A program made the position numbers and the translations under genes. A stretch of 17,437 nucleotides of DNA from Clostridium sp. CAG:411 (lineage in GTDB: Bacteria; Bacillota; Clostridia; Lachnospirales; Lachnospiraceae), in contig FR899719.1 in the NCBI GenBank assembly GCA_000437275.1, positions 110,034 to 127,470 on the forward strand. The letters run 5' to 3'. Below, one piece after another: positions 8,586 through 16,056 of the stretch. The notes under the pieces are model-generated. The model was given only the letters and a program-made list of their open reading frames with translations. It was not told where the DNA came from and ran no database searches. Position 1 is the stretch's first letter, and each line of letters begins with the position of its first letter.

Positions 8586-10076
8586 ATGGGTAAAATCGGC
8601 GGATTTATGGAATATGATAGAAAAGAAAATCTGGCAGAGAAGCCATTAGAAAGAATTAAACATTTTAATGAATTTCATGAGCCAATGGCAGAAGAAGATA
8701 GAAAAGCACAGGCAGCAAGATGTATGGAGTGTGGAGTTCCATTTTGTCAGGCTGGTATGGTAATCGGCGGTATGGCCGCCGGTTGTCCTCTGAACAATTT
8801 AATTCCAGAGTGGAATGATTTGGTGTTCCGTGGCAATTATGAAAGAGCAGTTGCAAGACTTCGTAAAACAAACAACTTTCCAGAATTTACTTCAAGAGTA
8901 TGTCCTGCTTTGTGTGAAAAAGCGTGCGTGTGTGGTTTAAATGGAAATCCTGTATCTGTTAAGGAAAATGAAAACAGTATTGTAGAGTACGGATATGAAA
9001 ATGGATTGATTAAGGCAGAACCACCAAAGGTTCGTACAGGAAAAAAGGTAGCTGTAATTGGATCAGGACCTTCCGGATTAGCCGTAGCAGATCAGTTAAA
9101 TAAACGTGGACATAGTGTGACTGTATTCGAGAGAGAAGACAGACCAGGTGGATTGTTGATGTATGGTATTCCAAATATGAAATTGGAAAAGAGTGTGATC
9201 GAACGCCGCATTAATATTATGAAAGAAGAGGGAGTCTCTTTTGAATTAAATGCAAATGTCGGTGAGCAGGTAGATGCAAAGAAAATTATGAAAGAGTATG
9301 ACAGCGTTGTTCTTGCCTGTGGAGCATCTAATCCAAGAAATATTGAAGTGCCGGGAAGAGATGCAAATGGAATTTATTATGCGGTTGACTTCCTAAAATC
9401 AACAACAAAGAGTTTACTTGCAATACCTTCTTTGAAAGAGGGAAGCTTTGTTAGTGCAAAAGGTAAAAATGTTTTGATTATCGGTGGTGGAGATACAGGT
9501 AATGACTGTGTAGGAACTTCTATTCGTCATGGAGCAAAATCTGTTACACAGTTAGAGATGATGCCAAAACTTCCAGATGAAAGAGCAGAAAACAATCCTT
9601 GGCCAGAGTGGCCTCGTGTCAGCAAGACAGATTATGGTCAGGAAGAAAATATTGCAGTGTTTGGTGAGGACCCAAGAATTTACTGTACGACAGTAAAAGA
9701 ATTTGTAAAAGACAAAAAAGGCAATGTGACAAAAGCGATTTGTGTAAAACTTGAGAGCGTTTTTGACAAAAAAGCAGGTCGTAATATCATGAAGGAAATA
9801 AAGGGAAGCGAATTTGAAATAAAGGCTGACTTAGTTTTAATTGCAGCAGGTTTCCTTGGAACACAGAAGTATATTGCAGATGCCTTTGGAGTAAAACTGA
9901 ATCAAAGAACAAATGTGGAAACTGCACAAAATTCTCATGCGACAAATGTTAAAAATGTGTTTGTTGCAGGTGATATGCACAGAGGACAATCTTTGGTTGT
10001 ATGGGCAATCCGAGAGGGAAGAGATGCTGCGAAGGAAGTAGATGAACACTTAATGGGTTATACAAATTTACAGTAA
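8586..10076 (+). CDS. gltD: Glutamate synthase (NADPH) small subunit, 496 aa
   Basis: GltD oxidises NADPH with FAD and passes electrons through 4Fe-4S clusters to GltB. The N-terminal cysteine-rich domain has C46-x2-C49-x4-C54, C67, and C106-x3-C110-x3-C114, the expected cluster ligands. Then come the FAD dinucleotide-binding motif GSGPSG (159-164) and the NADPH motif GGGDTGND (300-307), and near the C-terminus the FAD-closing segment VFVAGDMHRGQSLVVWAIREGR. Length and order are normal for the beta subunit. Its ribosome site AAGGAGG (8572-8578) overlaps the gltB TAA stop, with a 7-base spacer to the ATG at 8586, so the pair is tightly coupled. Another ATG at 8581 is out of frame. Confidence 0.97.
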   Translation: MGKIGGFMEYDRKENLAEKPLERIKHFNEFHEPMAEEDRKAQAARCMECGVPFCQAGMVIGGMAAGCPLNNLIPEWNDLVFRGNYERAVARLRKTNNFPEFTSRVCPALCEKACVCGLNGNPVSVKENENSIVEYGYENGLIKAEPPKVRTGKKVAVIGSGPSGLAVADQLNKRGHSVTVFEREDRPGGLLMYGIPNMKLEKSVIERRINIMKEEGVSFELNANVGEQVDAKKIMKEYDSVVLACGASNPRNIEVPGRDANGIYYAVDFLKSTTKSLLAIPSLKEGSFVSAKGKNVLIIGGGDTGNDCVGTSIRHGAKSVTQLEMMPKLPDERAENNPWPEWPRVSKTDYGQEENIAVFGEDPRIYCTTVKEFVKDKKGNVTKAICVKLESVFDKKAGRNIMKEIKGSEFEIKADLVLIAAGFLGTQKYIADAFGVKLNQRTNVETAQNSHATNVKNVFVAGDMHRGQSLVVWAIREGRDAAKEVDEHLMGYTNLQ

Positions 10077-10088
10077 AAATTTCCTTTC

Positions 10089-10117
10089 TTGACAAAAAAA
10101 TAAAAGAGAGATACTAT
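10089..10117 (+). promoter_or_regulatory. Strong candidate sigma-A promoter for nagZ
   Basis: A perfect TTGACA (10089-10094), 17 bases, then TACTAT (10112-10117). It starts 12 bases after the gltD stop, so nagZ can be expressed apart from gltBD. The leader would be about 100 bases. Confidence 0.75.
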
Positions 10118-10118
10118 G

Positions 10119-10156
10119 AGAAAGAACTATTTTTCAATAGAAGAATGGTTCTTTCT
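10119..10156 (+). promoter_or_regulatory. 17-bp hairpin between gltD and nagZ (possible gltBD terminator or 5' leader hairpin)
   Basis: Bases 10119-10135 pair with 10140-10156 without a mismatch (two G-U pairs) around loop AATA. It begins two bases after the nagZ -10 hexamer. The following bases, TCTGTAT, are only a poor T-tract, so termination of gltBD here is possible but not clear. The right arm can also pair with AAGAAAG at 10170-10176, an alternative fold. Confidence 0.5.
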
Positions 10157-10225
10157 TCTGTATAAATAAAAGAAAGGGACATAGCGACAAAGTGAAAAGT
10201 TTGACGCTTATATGGTATAGACAAT

Positions 10226-11467
10226 ATGAAAAGAAAGATAGCATTAATTTTATGTATATTGCTTTGCACAGTAAGTGTGGGATGCGGTAAAAATGCAAAT
10301 AAGGACAAAATGGATACGTCACCGGAAGTACAACAGACAGAGACTCCAGACGGGGGAAAGGTTGTGACAGACCAGACAGAAGTACAGGCAATGGCTGGAG
10401 CAATCGTGGAAAAAATGTCACTAGAAGAGAAAATAGGGCAGATGTTTATTGTAAATCTGGAACAGTTGGACAATAGCCATGGAAATTATTATGAATTTCG
10501 TAAATTTACGGATGAAATGAAAAATACTTTGGAAAACTATAAGATAGGCGGGGTCATTCTTTTTGCTAGAAATATTGAAAGCATCGACCAGACAAAAGAG
10601 TTAATATCAAATCTTCAGGGAAATGCACCAATTCCATTGTTTGTTTCAGTGGATGAAGAAGGAGGCGATGTGGCACGCGTTGGAAACAATAGCAACATGC
10701 GTACTACAACATTTCCACCAATGGAAGAAGTTGGAAAAAATGAAGATGAAGAGTATGCGTATAATATGGGAAAGACCATTGCCAGTGAGATAAAGGAATT
10801 AGGTTTCAACTTGGATTTTGCTCCTGTGGCAGATGTAAAGACCAATGAATACAACACGGAAATTGGAAACAGAGCATTTGGAAGTGATGCTAAGTTAGTC
10901 TCCAAATTTGTAAAGCAGGTAGTAAAAGGAATACAGGGACAAGGAATTAGTGCTACCTTAAAACATTTTCCAGGGCATGGAAGTACAACAGGAGATTCTC
11001 ACAATACCCCTGTAAATGCAGATACAGATTTATTGAGTTTGCGTTCCAGAGAGTTTAAGCCATTTAAAGCGGGGATTGATGCGGGTGCAGATTTTGTAAT
11101 GGTATCGCATATTTCAATTAGTAAAGTAACAGAAAATACCGTACCGGCTTCTATGTCAACGGTTGTGATACAAAATATGTTGCGAGAAGAATTGAATTTT
11201 AAAGGTGTGGTTATTACAGATGGCATGGACATGGGGGCTGTTACAGAAAAGTATGATGCCGATGAAGCCGCAGTAAATTGCATCAAAGCAGGAGTAGATA
11301 TTGTATTGATGAGCACAGATGTAAAAGATGCCTATAATGCCGTAAAAAAAGCGGTAGAAAATGGAGAAATTGAGGAGAAGAGTATCGATGAATCTGTGCA
11401 GCGAATATTAGAAGTAAAAATTAAAAGAGGAATTATATTAAGTAATACAGATTTGTTAGAACGATAA
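10226..11467 (+). CDS. nagZ: Beta-N-acetylhexosaminidase, GH3 family, lipoprotein (NagZ-like), 413 aa
   Basis: The enzyme should remove terminal beta-N-acetylglucosamine from peptidoglycan fragments or related glycans outside the membrane. The N-terminus MKRKIALILCILLCTVSVGC is a short positively charged then hydrophobic signal ending in a Cys at residue 20, which fits a lipoprotein, though Ser at -3 is atypical for a lipobox. A polar linker follows to about residue 45, then a GH3 barrel. KHFPGHGSTTGDSH (246-259) carries the Asp-x-His acid/base dyad that marks NagZ, and ITDGMDM (Asp332) fits the catalytic nucleophile. It lacks the second C-terminal domain of Bacillus NagZ. An in-frame TGA eight codons upstream and no other start codon favour ATG 10226, but no good Shine-Dalgarno precedes it. 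Confidence 0.9.
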   Translation: MKRKIALILCILLCTVSVGCGKNANKDKMDTSPEVQQTETPDGGKVVTDQTEVQAMAGAIVEKMSLEEKIGQMFIVNLEQLDNSHGNYYEFRKFTDEMKNTLENYKIGGVILFARNIESIDQTKELISNLQGNAPIPLFVSVDEEGGDVARVGNNSNMRTTTFPPMEEVGKNEDEEYAYNMGKTIASEIKELGFNLDFAPVADVKTNEYNTEIGNRAFGSDAKLVSKFVKQVVKGIQGQGISATLKHFPGHGSTTGDSHNTPVNADTDLLSLRSREFKPFKAGIDAGADFVMVSHISISKVTENTVPASMSTVVIQNMLREELNFKGVVITDGMDMGAVTEKYDADEAAVNCIKAGVDIVLMSTDVKDAYNAVKKAVENGEIEEKSIDESVQRILEVKIKRGIILSNTDLLER

Positions 11468-11525
11468 TAAGGAGTCGGGAAAGCTAGAGAAAAGTAGAGA
11501 TTTGTCAAAAATATAAAAAAAGGTA

Positions 11526-11553
11526 TTGCGAATCTTTTTATCGTTGTTATAAT
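11526..11553 (+). promoter_or_regulatory. Candidate promoter of purF
   Basis: TTGCGA (11526-11531), 16 bases, then a perfect TATAAT (11548-11553). The predicted start near 11560 leaves a leader of about 200 bases before purF. An AT-rich inverted repeat (AAAAAG 11517-11522 / CTTTTT 11534-11539) surrounds the -35. Confidence 0.65.
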
Positions 11554-11600
11554 TAAATATAAAGGGATAATTGATGAATCTTTGTCATAATTCAGATTGC

Positions 11601-11656
11601 AGGTTAAAATAGTTTTTAACTTTGTAACTTCAGATAAAAGATTTATGGATTACAAG
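11601..11656 (+). promoter_or_regulatory. Two leader hairpins upstream of the purF attenuator
   Basis: The first hairpin pairs 11601-11609 with 11614-11622 (core GTTAAAA/TTTTAAC, loop TAGT). The second pairs TTTGTAA (11621-11627) with TTACAAG (11650-11656), then has an asymmetric internal loop (CTTCAG opposite GGA), then ATAAA/TTTAT around a three-base loop. The two share a couple of bases at the junction. An internal-loop hairpin a few bases before a terminator suggests a sensing domain, but I do not recognise a known riboswitch consensus. Confidence 0.4.
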
Positions 11657-11661
11657 CGAAT

Positions 11662-11697
11662 AGGTGGACAACAAAGGATGCTTTATTGTCCACTTTT
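11662..11697 (+). terminator. Terminator-like hairpin in the purF leader (candidate attenuator)
   Basis: GTGGACAA (11664-11671) pairs with TTGTCCAC (11686-11693), and after a C-A mismatch AAAG pairs with CTTT around loop GATG. The stem extends outward by A-T and G-T to 11662/11695. The T-run is short (four T), so it is a modest terminator. It lies about 100 bases after the predicted start and 65 before purF. Confidence 0.55.
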
Positions 11698-11710
11698 GAA
11701 TGTATTATAG

Positions 11711-11770
11711 AAAGGAATGCAGTCCTTTGTTATGCAAAACTGGACATGCGCAGGTATAATCGATGAGTGA
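11711..11770 (+). promoter_or_regulatory. SD-sequestering hairpin and tiny upstream ORF overlapping the purF start
   Basis: AAAGGA (11711-11716) pairs with TCCTTT (11723-11728) around a 6-base loop. A small frame starting at ATG 11717 or 11732 runs to TGA 11768-11770, overlapping the purF ATG (11763). It could encode MQNWTCAGIIDE (12 aa) or 17 aa from the first ATG. The spacing from AAAGGA to either ATG (0 or 15 bases) is poor. purF itself has only a weak AGG at 11752-11754, so translational coupling is possible but unproven. Confidence 0.35.
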
Positions 11771-13202
11771 ATTTATGGACGATGGAGTAGATTTTGGGTT
11801 ACATGAAGAATGTGGCGTCTTTGGTGTGTATGATTTTGACGGAAATGATGTAGCCTCTTCTATTTATTATGGCTTATTTTCTTTACAGCATCGTGGACAG
11901 GAAAGTGCTGGTATTGCGGTGAGTGAAACACAGGGACCAAAGGGAAAGGTTTCTTCCTGCAAAGGAATGGGACTTGTCAATGAGGTTTTCAATGCAGAAA
12001 AATTGGAGCAGCTAAAGGGTGATATTGGTGTAGGACATGTTCGCTATTCTACGGCTGGAGCCAGTACAAATGCAAATACACAGCCTTTGGTGTTAAATTA
12101 TATTAAAGGTACACTTGCATTGGCACATAATGGAAATTTGGTAAATGCAGTAGAATTAAGAGAAAAGCTTGAACTTACCGGCGCAATTTTCCAGACCACG
12201 ATTGATTCAGAAGTGATTGCGTATTTGGTTGCAAGAGAGCGTTTGACAACACCTACAGTTGAGCAGGCAGTTAAGAATGCAATGCAGCAAATTAAAGGAG
12301 CATATTCGCTCATTGTCATGAGTCCTAGAAAAATGATTGGTGCAAGAGATCCATTTGGTTTCCGACCACTTGTAATTGGAAAAAGAGACAACGCATATTT
12401 CTTTGCTTCTGAAACATGTGCATTGGATGCAGTAGGAGCAGAATTTATTCGTGATGTAGAGCCAGGAGAGATTGTTACAATCAGTCCAGAAGGTGGATTA
12501 CAGTCTGACCGTTCTTTATGTCAAGATAAGCATGCCAGATGTATTTTTGAATATATATACTTTGCCAGAGCAGATAGTTGTTTGGATAAGGTTAGTGTAT
12601 ACAATTCTAGAATTATGGCGGGTAAGATTTTAGCAGAAGAGCATCCCGTAGATGCGGATATTGTAGTAGGTGTTCCAGAATCAGGAAATGTGGCTGCTAT
12701 GGGATATTCCTTACAGTCTGGTATTCCTTATGGTATGGCATTTATAAAGAACAATTATATCGGAAGAACATTTATTAAGCCAAAGCAGTCGGTTCGTGAA
12801 TCTGCGGTAAAGATAAAATTAAATGCTTTGCGAGATGTTGTAAATGGAAAACGTGTAGTTATGGTAGATGATTCGATTGTACGTGGTACAACCTGTGACC
12901 GAATTATAGGCATGTTAAAGGCAGCAGGAGCTACAGAAGTACATGTAAGAATTAGTTCTCCACCATTTTTGTATCCATGCTATTTTGGTACAGATGTGCC
13001 TTCCAGCGATCAGTTGATAGCTTACCATCATAGTGTGGAGGAAATTCGAAAAATTATTGGTGCAGATAGTCTTGGATATTTGTCAAAAGAGCGTTTGGAT
13101 GAATTGATTGCAGGTTCCCATGGATATTGTGATGCATGTTTTACAGGAAATTATCCTGTTGAACCACCAAAGAGCGATATTCGAGGCGAGTATGATAAAT
13201 AA
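11763..13202 (+). CDS. purF: Amidophosphoribosyltransferase (glutamine PRPP amidotransferase), 479 aa
   Basis: PurF catalyses the first committed step of purine synthesis: PRPP plus glutamine gives 5-phosphoribosylamine. A 16-residue propeptide precedes Cys17 (EECGVFGV), the class II amidotransferase nucleophile exposed after processing. The C-terminal phosphoribosyltransferase domain has the PRPP loop VVMVDDSIVRGTT (365-377). C260, C406, C456 and C459 (the last two as CDAC) fit the 4Fe-4S ligands of the Bacillus-type, oxygen-sensitive PurF. Length is close to the Bacillus enzyme (476). The in-frame TAA at 11757-11759 rules out a longer start. The ribosome site is weak, unlike its neighbours. 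purB follows after 36 bases with no terminator, so they are probably co-transcribed. Confidence 0.97.
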   Translation: MSEFMDDGVDFGLHEECGVFGVYDFDGNDVASSIYYGLFSLQHRGQESAGIAVSETQGPKGKVSSCKGMGLVNEVFNAEKLEQLKGDIGVGHVRYSTAGASTNANTQPLVLNYIKGTLALAHNGNLVNAVELREKLELTGAIFQTTIDSEVIAYLVARERLTTPTVEQAVKNAMQQIKGAYSLIVMSPRKMIGARDPFGFRPLVIGKRDNAYFFASETCALDAVGAEFIRDVEPGEIVTISPEGGLQSDRSLCQDKHARCIFEYIYFARADSCLDKVSVYNSRIMAGKILAEEHPVDADIVVGVPESGNVAAMGYSLQSGIPYGMAFIKNNYIGRTFIKPKQSVRESAVKIKLNALRDVVNGKRVVMVDDSIVRGTTCDRIIGMLKAAGATEVHVRISSPPFLYPCYFGTDVPSSDQLIAYHHSVEEIRKIIGADSLGYLSKERLDELIAGSHGYCDACFTGNYPVEPPKSDIRGEYDK

Positions 13203-13238
13203 AATGAACAGTGTAAAAAAGAAAGGAGTACTATAAAG

Positions 13239-14672
13239 ATGAGTACAGATCGTTATTCAAGTCCGTTATCGGAAAGATATGCAAGTAAGGAGATGCAGTA
13301 CATTTTTTCTCAGGATATGAAGTTTAAAACATGGAGAAAATTATGGATTGCATTAGCAGAAGCAGAGCATGAGCTAGGATTAGATATTACACAGGAACAG
13401 ATTGATGAATTAAAGGCACATCAGGATGATATTAATTATGATGTAGCAAAGGAAAGAGAAAAATTAGTTCGTCATGATGTAATGTCTCATGTATATGCTT
13501 ATGGTGTGCAGTGTCCGAAAGCAAAGGGTATTATTCATCTTGGAGCAACTTCTTGTTATGTAGGAGACAATACCGATGTAATTATTATGACAGAGGCATT
13601 AAAGTTAGTTAAGAAAAAACTTGTAAATATCATTAATGAGCTTTCTAAGTTTGCTATGGAATATAAAGGACTGCCTACTTTGGCATTTACTCATTTTCAG
13701 CCTGCACAGCCTACTACAGTAGGTAAAAGAGCAACTTTGTGGTTACAGGAATTGATGATGGATTTAGAAGATGTGGACTATACCTTAAACAATATGAAAT
13801 TGTTAGGATGTAAGGGTACAACAGGTACACAGGCAAGCTTCAAAGAGTTGTTTGAGGGCGATACAGAGAAAATTAAAAAAGTAGATCAGTTGATTGCACA
13901 AAAGATGGGATTTGAACATACATTCCCAGTATCAGGTCAGACTTATTCTAGAAAGTTGGATACAAAGGTTGTGAATGTATTAGCAGGTATTGCAGCAAGT
14001 GCACACAAATTCTCAAATGATATTCGTTTGCTTCAGCATTTAAAAGAAGTAGAAGAACCATTTGAAAAGAACCAGATCGGTTCCTCTGCAATGGCATATA
14101 AGAGAAACCCAATGAGAAGTGAGAGAATTGCATCTTTAGCAAGATATGTCATGGTGGATGCAATGAATCCAGCAATCACTTCTGCAACACAGTGGTTTGA
14201 AAGAACATTAGATGATTCTGCAAACAAGAGACTTAGTGTACCAGAAGCATTCCTTGCAATTGATGGTATCTTAGATTTATATTTAAATGTTGTAGACGGA
14301 TTAGTTGTGTATCCAAAAGTTATCGAGAAGAGACTTATGTCTGAACTTCCATTTATGGCAACAGAAAATATCATGATGGATGCGGTAAAGGCTGGAGGAG
14401 ATCGTCAGGAATTGCATGAGAAGATTCGTACACTTTCAATGGAAGCAGGAAGAAATGTGAAAGAAAAGGGATTGGATAACAATTTGTTAGAGTTGATCGC
14501 AGCAGATCCTTCTTTCAATTTAACATTAGAAGAATTACAAAAGACAATGGATCCAAGTAAGTATACAGGACGTTCAGAAGAGCAGGTAGAAGAATTTATC
14601 AGTGATATTGTAAAACCTGTATTAGAAGAAAATAAGGATGTACTTGGATTAACGGCTGAAATCAATGTATAA
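13239..14672 (+). CDS. purB: Adenylosuccinate lyase, long (eukaryote-like) type, 477 aa
   Basis: PurB cleaves SAICAR to AICAR and adenylosuccinate to AMP, releasing fumarate in each case. It belongs to the fumarase/aspartase superfamily. The signature loop is GSSAMAYKRNP (281-291), with Ala where most members have Pro. Conserved active-site segments include RHDVMSHV, HLGATSCYVGDNTD and THFQPAQPTTVGKR (His152). The length and segments such as QWFERTLDDSANKR and ELPFMATENI resemble human ADSL more than the ~430-aa Bacillus PurB, judged from memory. AAAGGAG lies ten bases before the ATG. It is 36 bases after purF and 50 before the HD-GYP gene, likely one transcript. Confidence 0.97.
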   Translation: MSTDRYSSPLSERYASKEMQYIFSQDMKFKTWRKLWIALAEAEHELGLDITQEQIDELKAHQDDINYDVAKEREKLVRHDVMSHVYAYGVQCPKAKGIIHLGATSCYVGDNTDVIIMTEALKLVKKKLVNIINELSKFAMEYKGLPTLAFTHFQPAQPTTVGKRATLWLQELMMDLEDVDYTLNNMKLLGCKGTTGTQASFKELFEGDTEKIKKVDQLIAQKMGFEHTFPVSGQTYSRKLDTKVVNVLAGIAASAHKFSNDIRLLQHLKEVEEPFEKNQIGSSAMAYKRNPMRSERIASLARYVMVDAMNPAITSATQWFERTLDDSANKRLSVPEAFLAIDGILDLYLNVVDGLVVYPKVIEKRLMSELPFMATENIMMDAVKAGGDRQELHEKIRTLSMEAGRNVKEKGLDNNLLELIAADPSFNLTLEELQKTMDPSKYTGRSEEQVEEFISDIVKPVLEENKDVLGLTAEINV

Positions 14673-14722
14673 ATGCAAAGGTTAAGGGGTAACGTACTCT
14701 CTTAATAGAGGGGGGATGGCTT

Positions 14723-15796
14723 ATGCAGATATGTGAAATACGAATTTCAGATATTACAGATGGTATGATTGTTGCCAAAGATGTTTATACAGACACAAAT
14801 GAACTGGTGTTGACACATAATACGGTGTTGAATAGGGACATTGTGAAACGGTTAAAGCAATATGGCATATATCGTATTGCTGTATACGATGAGGTTGAAG
14901 TATCCAAATCAGAACAACAGCCTTCTCGAGAAGAAAAGGTTAGAAAAAGTAAAGAGTTTGTTCGTTTTAAAAAGAACTTTGATAATACAGTTGCGGGGTT
15001 GAAGGGGACATTTGCCCGCATATTAGAAAGTAGTGATATTGATGGAGTGGCACAATTAACGAAACAGGTGGATACCATTATGCAAAAAGCAGATGGGTCG
15101 TACCATGTGTTTGACATGTTAAATTGTATGCGAGAGTATGATGATGTAACTTTTGCCCATTCCATTAGTGTTTCTATTTTGTGTAATTTAATTGGAGAAT
15201 GGTTAAAACTTCCCAATAGTGATATTTACAGTCTGACAATGAGTGGAATATTACACGATATTGGAAAGATGCAGATTCCAAATGAAATTATCTCAAAACC
15301 GGGAAAACTTACAGAAGAAGAATTTCATATCGTACAGCAGCATCCAAAACTTGGATACCAGATTTTAAGCAAGTTGGATTTGGATGAGCATGTGAAATAT
15401 GCAGCACTCATGCATCATGAGCGTTGTGATGGAAAAGGGTATCCTATGCAGATTGGTAAAAATAAAATTGATTATTTCAGCAAGATTGTAATGTTGGCAG
15501 ATGTTTATGATGCTATGACAGCAGACCGTTCCTACAGAAAGGGAATGTGTCCGTTTAAGGCATTGGATATCATGCTGGAAGATGGATTTGAAAAATATGA
15601 TCCAGCAGTATTGATGTTATTTGTAGAAAAAACAGTGCAGTCGTATATTGGCGCAACTGTTTTATTGTCAGATGATAGAGCTGGAGAAATTGTTGCAGTA
15701 AATCGTGAAGCATGGACAAGACCACTGATACGCATAAAGAATGAATTTGTAGATTTATATCGGGATAAGAGCATAAAAATAGCAAAGATTGTATAA
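14723..15796 (+). CDS. HD-GYP domain protein, probable cyclic-di-GMP phosphodiesterase, 357 aa
   Basis: The C-terminal half is an HD-GYP metal-dependent phosphohydrolase domain: His146 (FAHSISVS), HDIGK (178-182), the KPGKLTEEE segment, HHERCDGKGYP (231-241) and LADVYDAMTADRSYR. All metal ligands and the GYP signature are intact, so it is probably active against c-di-GMP or a related cyclic dinucleotide. The N-terminal ~60 residues (DGMIVAKDVYTDTNELVLTHNTVLN) match the small domain common at the front of clostridial HD-GYP proteins. There is no signal peptide, transmembrane helix or receiver domain, so it is cytosolic and its input is unknown. A GGGGGGA site lies six bases before the ATG. The 50-base gap after purB holds only a weak hairpin (14681-14706), so read-through from purB is likely. 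Confidence 0.92.
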   Translation: MQICEIRISDITDGMIVAKDVYTDTNELVLTHNTVLNRDIVKRLKQYGIYRIAVYDEVEVSKSEQQPSREEKVRKSKEFVRFKKNFDNTVAGLKGTFARILESSDIDGVAQLTKQVDTIMQKADGSYHVFDMLNCMREYDDVTFAHSISVSILCNLIGEWLKLPNSDIYSLTMSGILHDIGKMQIPNEIISKPGKLTEEEFHIVQQHPKLGYQILSKLDLDEHVKYAALMHHERCDGKGYPMQIGKNKIDYFSKIVMLADVYDAMTADRSYRKGMCPFKALDIMLEDGFEKYDPAVLMLFVEKTVQSYIGATVLLSDDRAGEIVAVNREAWTRPLIRIKNEFVDLYRDKSIKIAKIV

Positions 15797-15812
15797 ATGC
15801 AAAAATTGTAAC

Positions 15813-15841
15813 TTTACTTATTTGTCAATATGTAGTAAAAT
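15813..15841 (+). promoter_or_regulatory. Candidate promoter of purA
   Basis: TTTACT (15813-15818), 17 bases, then TAAAAT (15836-15841). It gives a start near 15848. The match is moderate. No terminator separates it from the HD-GYP gene, so purA may also receive read-through. Confidence 0.5.
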
Positions 15842-15850
15842 GAAACTTGG

Positions 15851-16056
15851 TTTGTGAGAAACTCGTAAATTAGCCTGTTTTAGGTAGGCATTTAACATTA
15901 TCAAGCAAGTCCTTCAATTCTATTGCGTAGAGCAATAAGTGGTGGTTGGGAACTTGCTGTATCAGGAGAGGTATAAGCCCTTTCTGATATGCTGTGATAG
16001 TAGCTAATAGTGTTATGAGCAAGTAGCAGAGCGGATTGCGAATATCCGCTTGACTT
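15851..16056 (+). promoter_or_regulatory. Structured purA leader (candidate cis-regulatory RNA)
   Basis: This 276-base gene-free gap carries consecutive hairpins. H1 is 15851-15858/15862-15869 with loop AAA. H2 is GCCT/AGGC (15873-15889). H3 is AGCAAGT/ACTTGCT (15904-15910 with 15952-15958), continuing through CC/GG and CAA/TTG to an inner TATTGC/GCAATA stem, with an asymmetric internal loop. H4 is an 11-of-12-bp stem (15960-15989, loop TATAAG). H5 is AGCGGAT/ATCCGCT (16030-16050) with outer AAGT/ACTT. The AGCAAGT arm is repeated exactly at 16018-16024, so ACTTGCT has two alternative partners. H5 ends two bases before the purA Shine-Dalgarno. No T-tract follows any hairpin, so control, if any, would be of translation. 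I do not recognise a known class. Confidence 0.5.

Noticed and set aside
11525..11533. ATTGCGAAT at the purF promoter, repeated exactly at 16035-16043 in the purA leader, as a shared pur operator
   Set aside because: A shared 9-mer between two regions of this size is expected by chance fairly often (roughly one in three to four). The positions relative to the promoters differ, and purB has no copy.
11517..11539. AT-rich inverted repeat after nagZ as a terminator
   Set aside because: The stem is nearly all A-T, the T-run is used up in the stem, and it overlaps the purF -35. It may contribute weakly but I would not call it.
11755..11760. Perfect TATAAT just before the purF ATG
   Set aside because: There is no -35 at proper spacing, and transcription would start inside the purF coding sequence.
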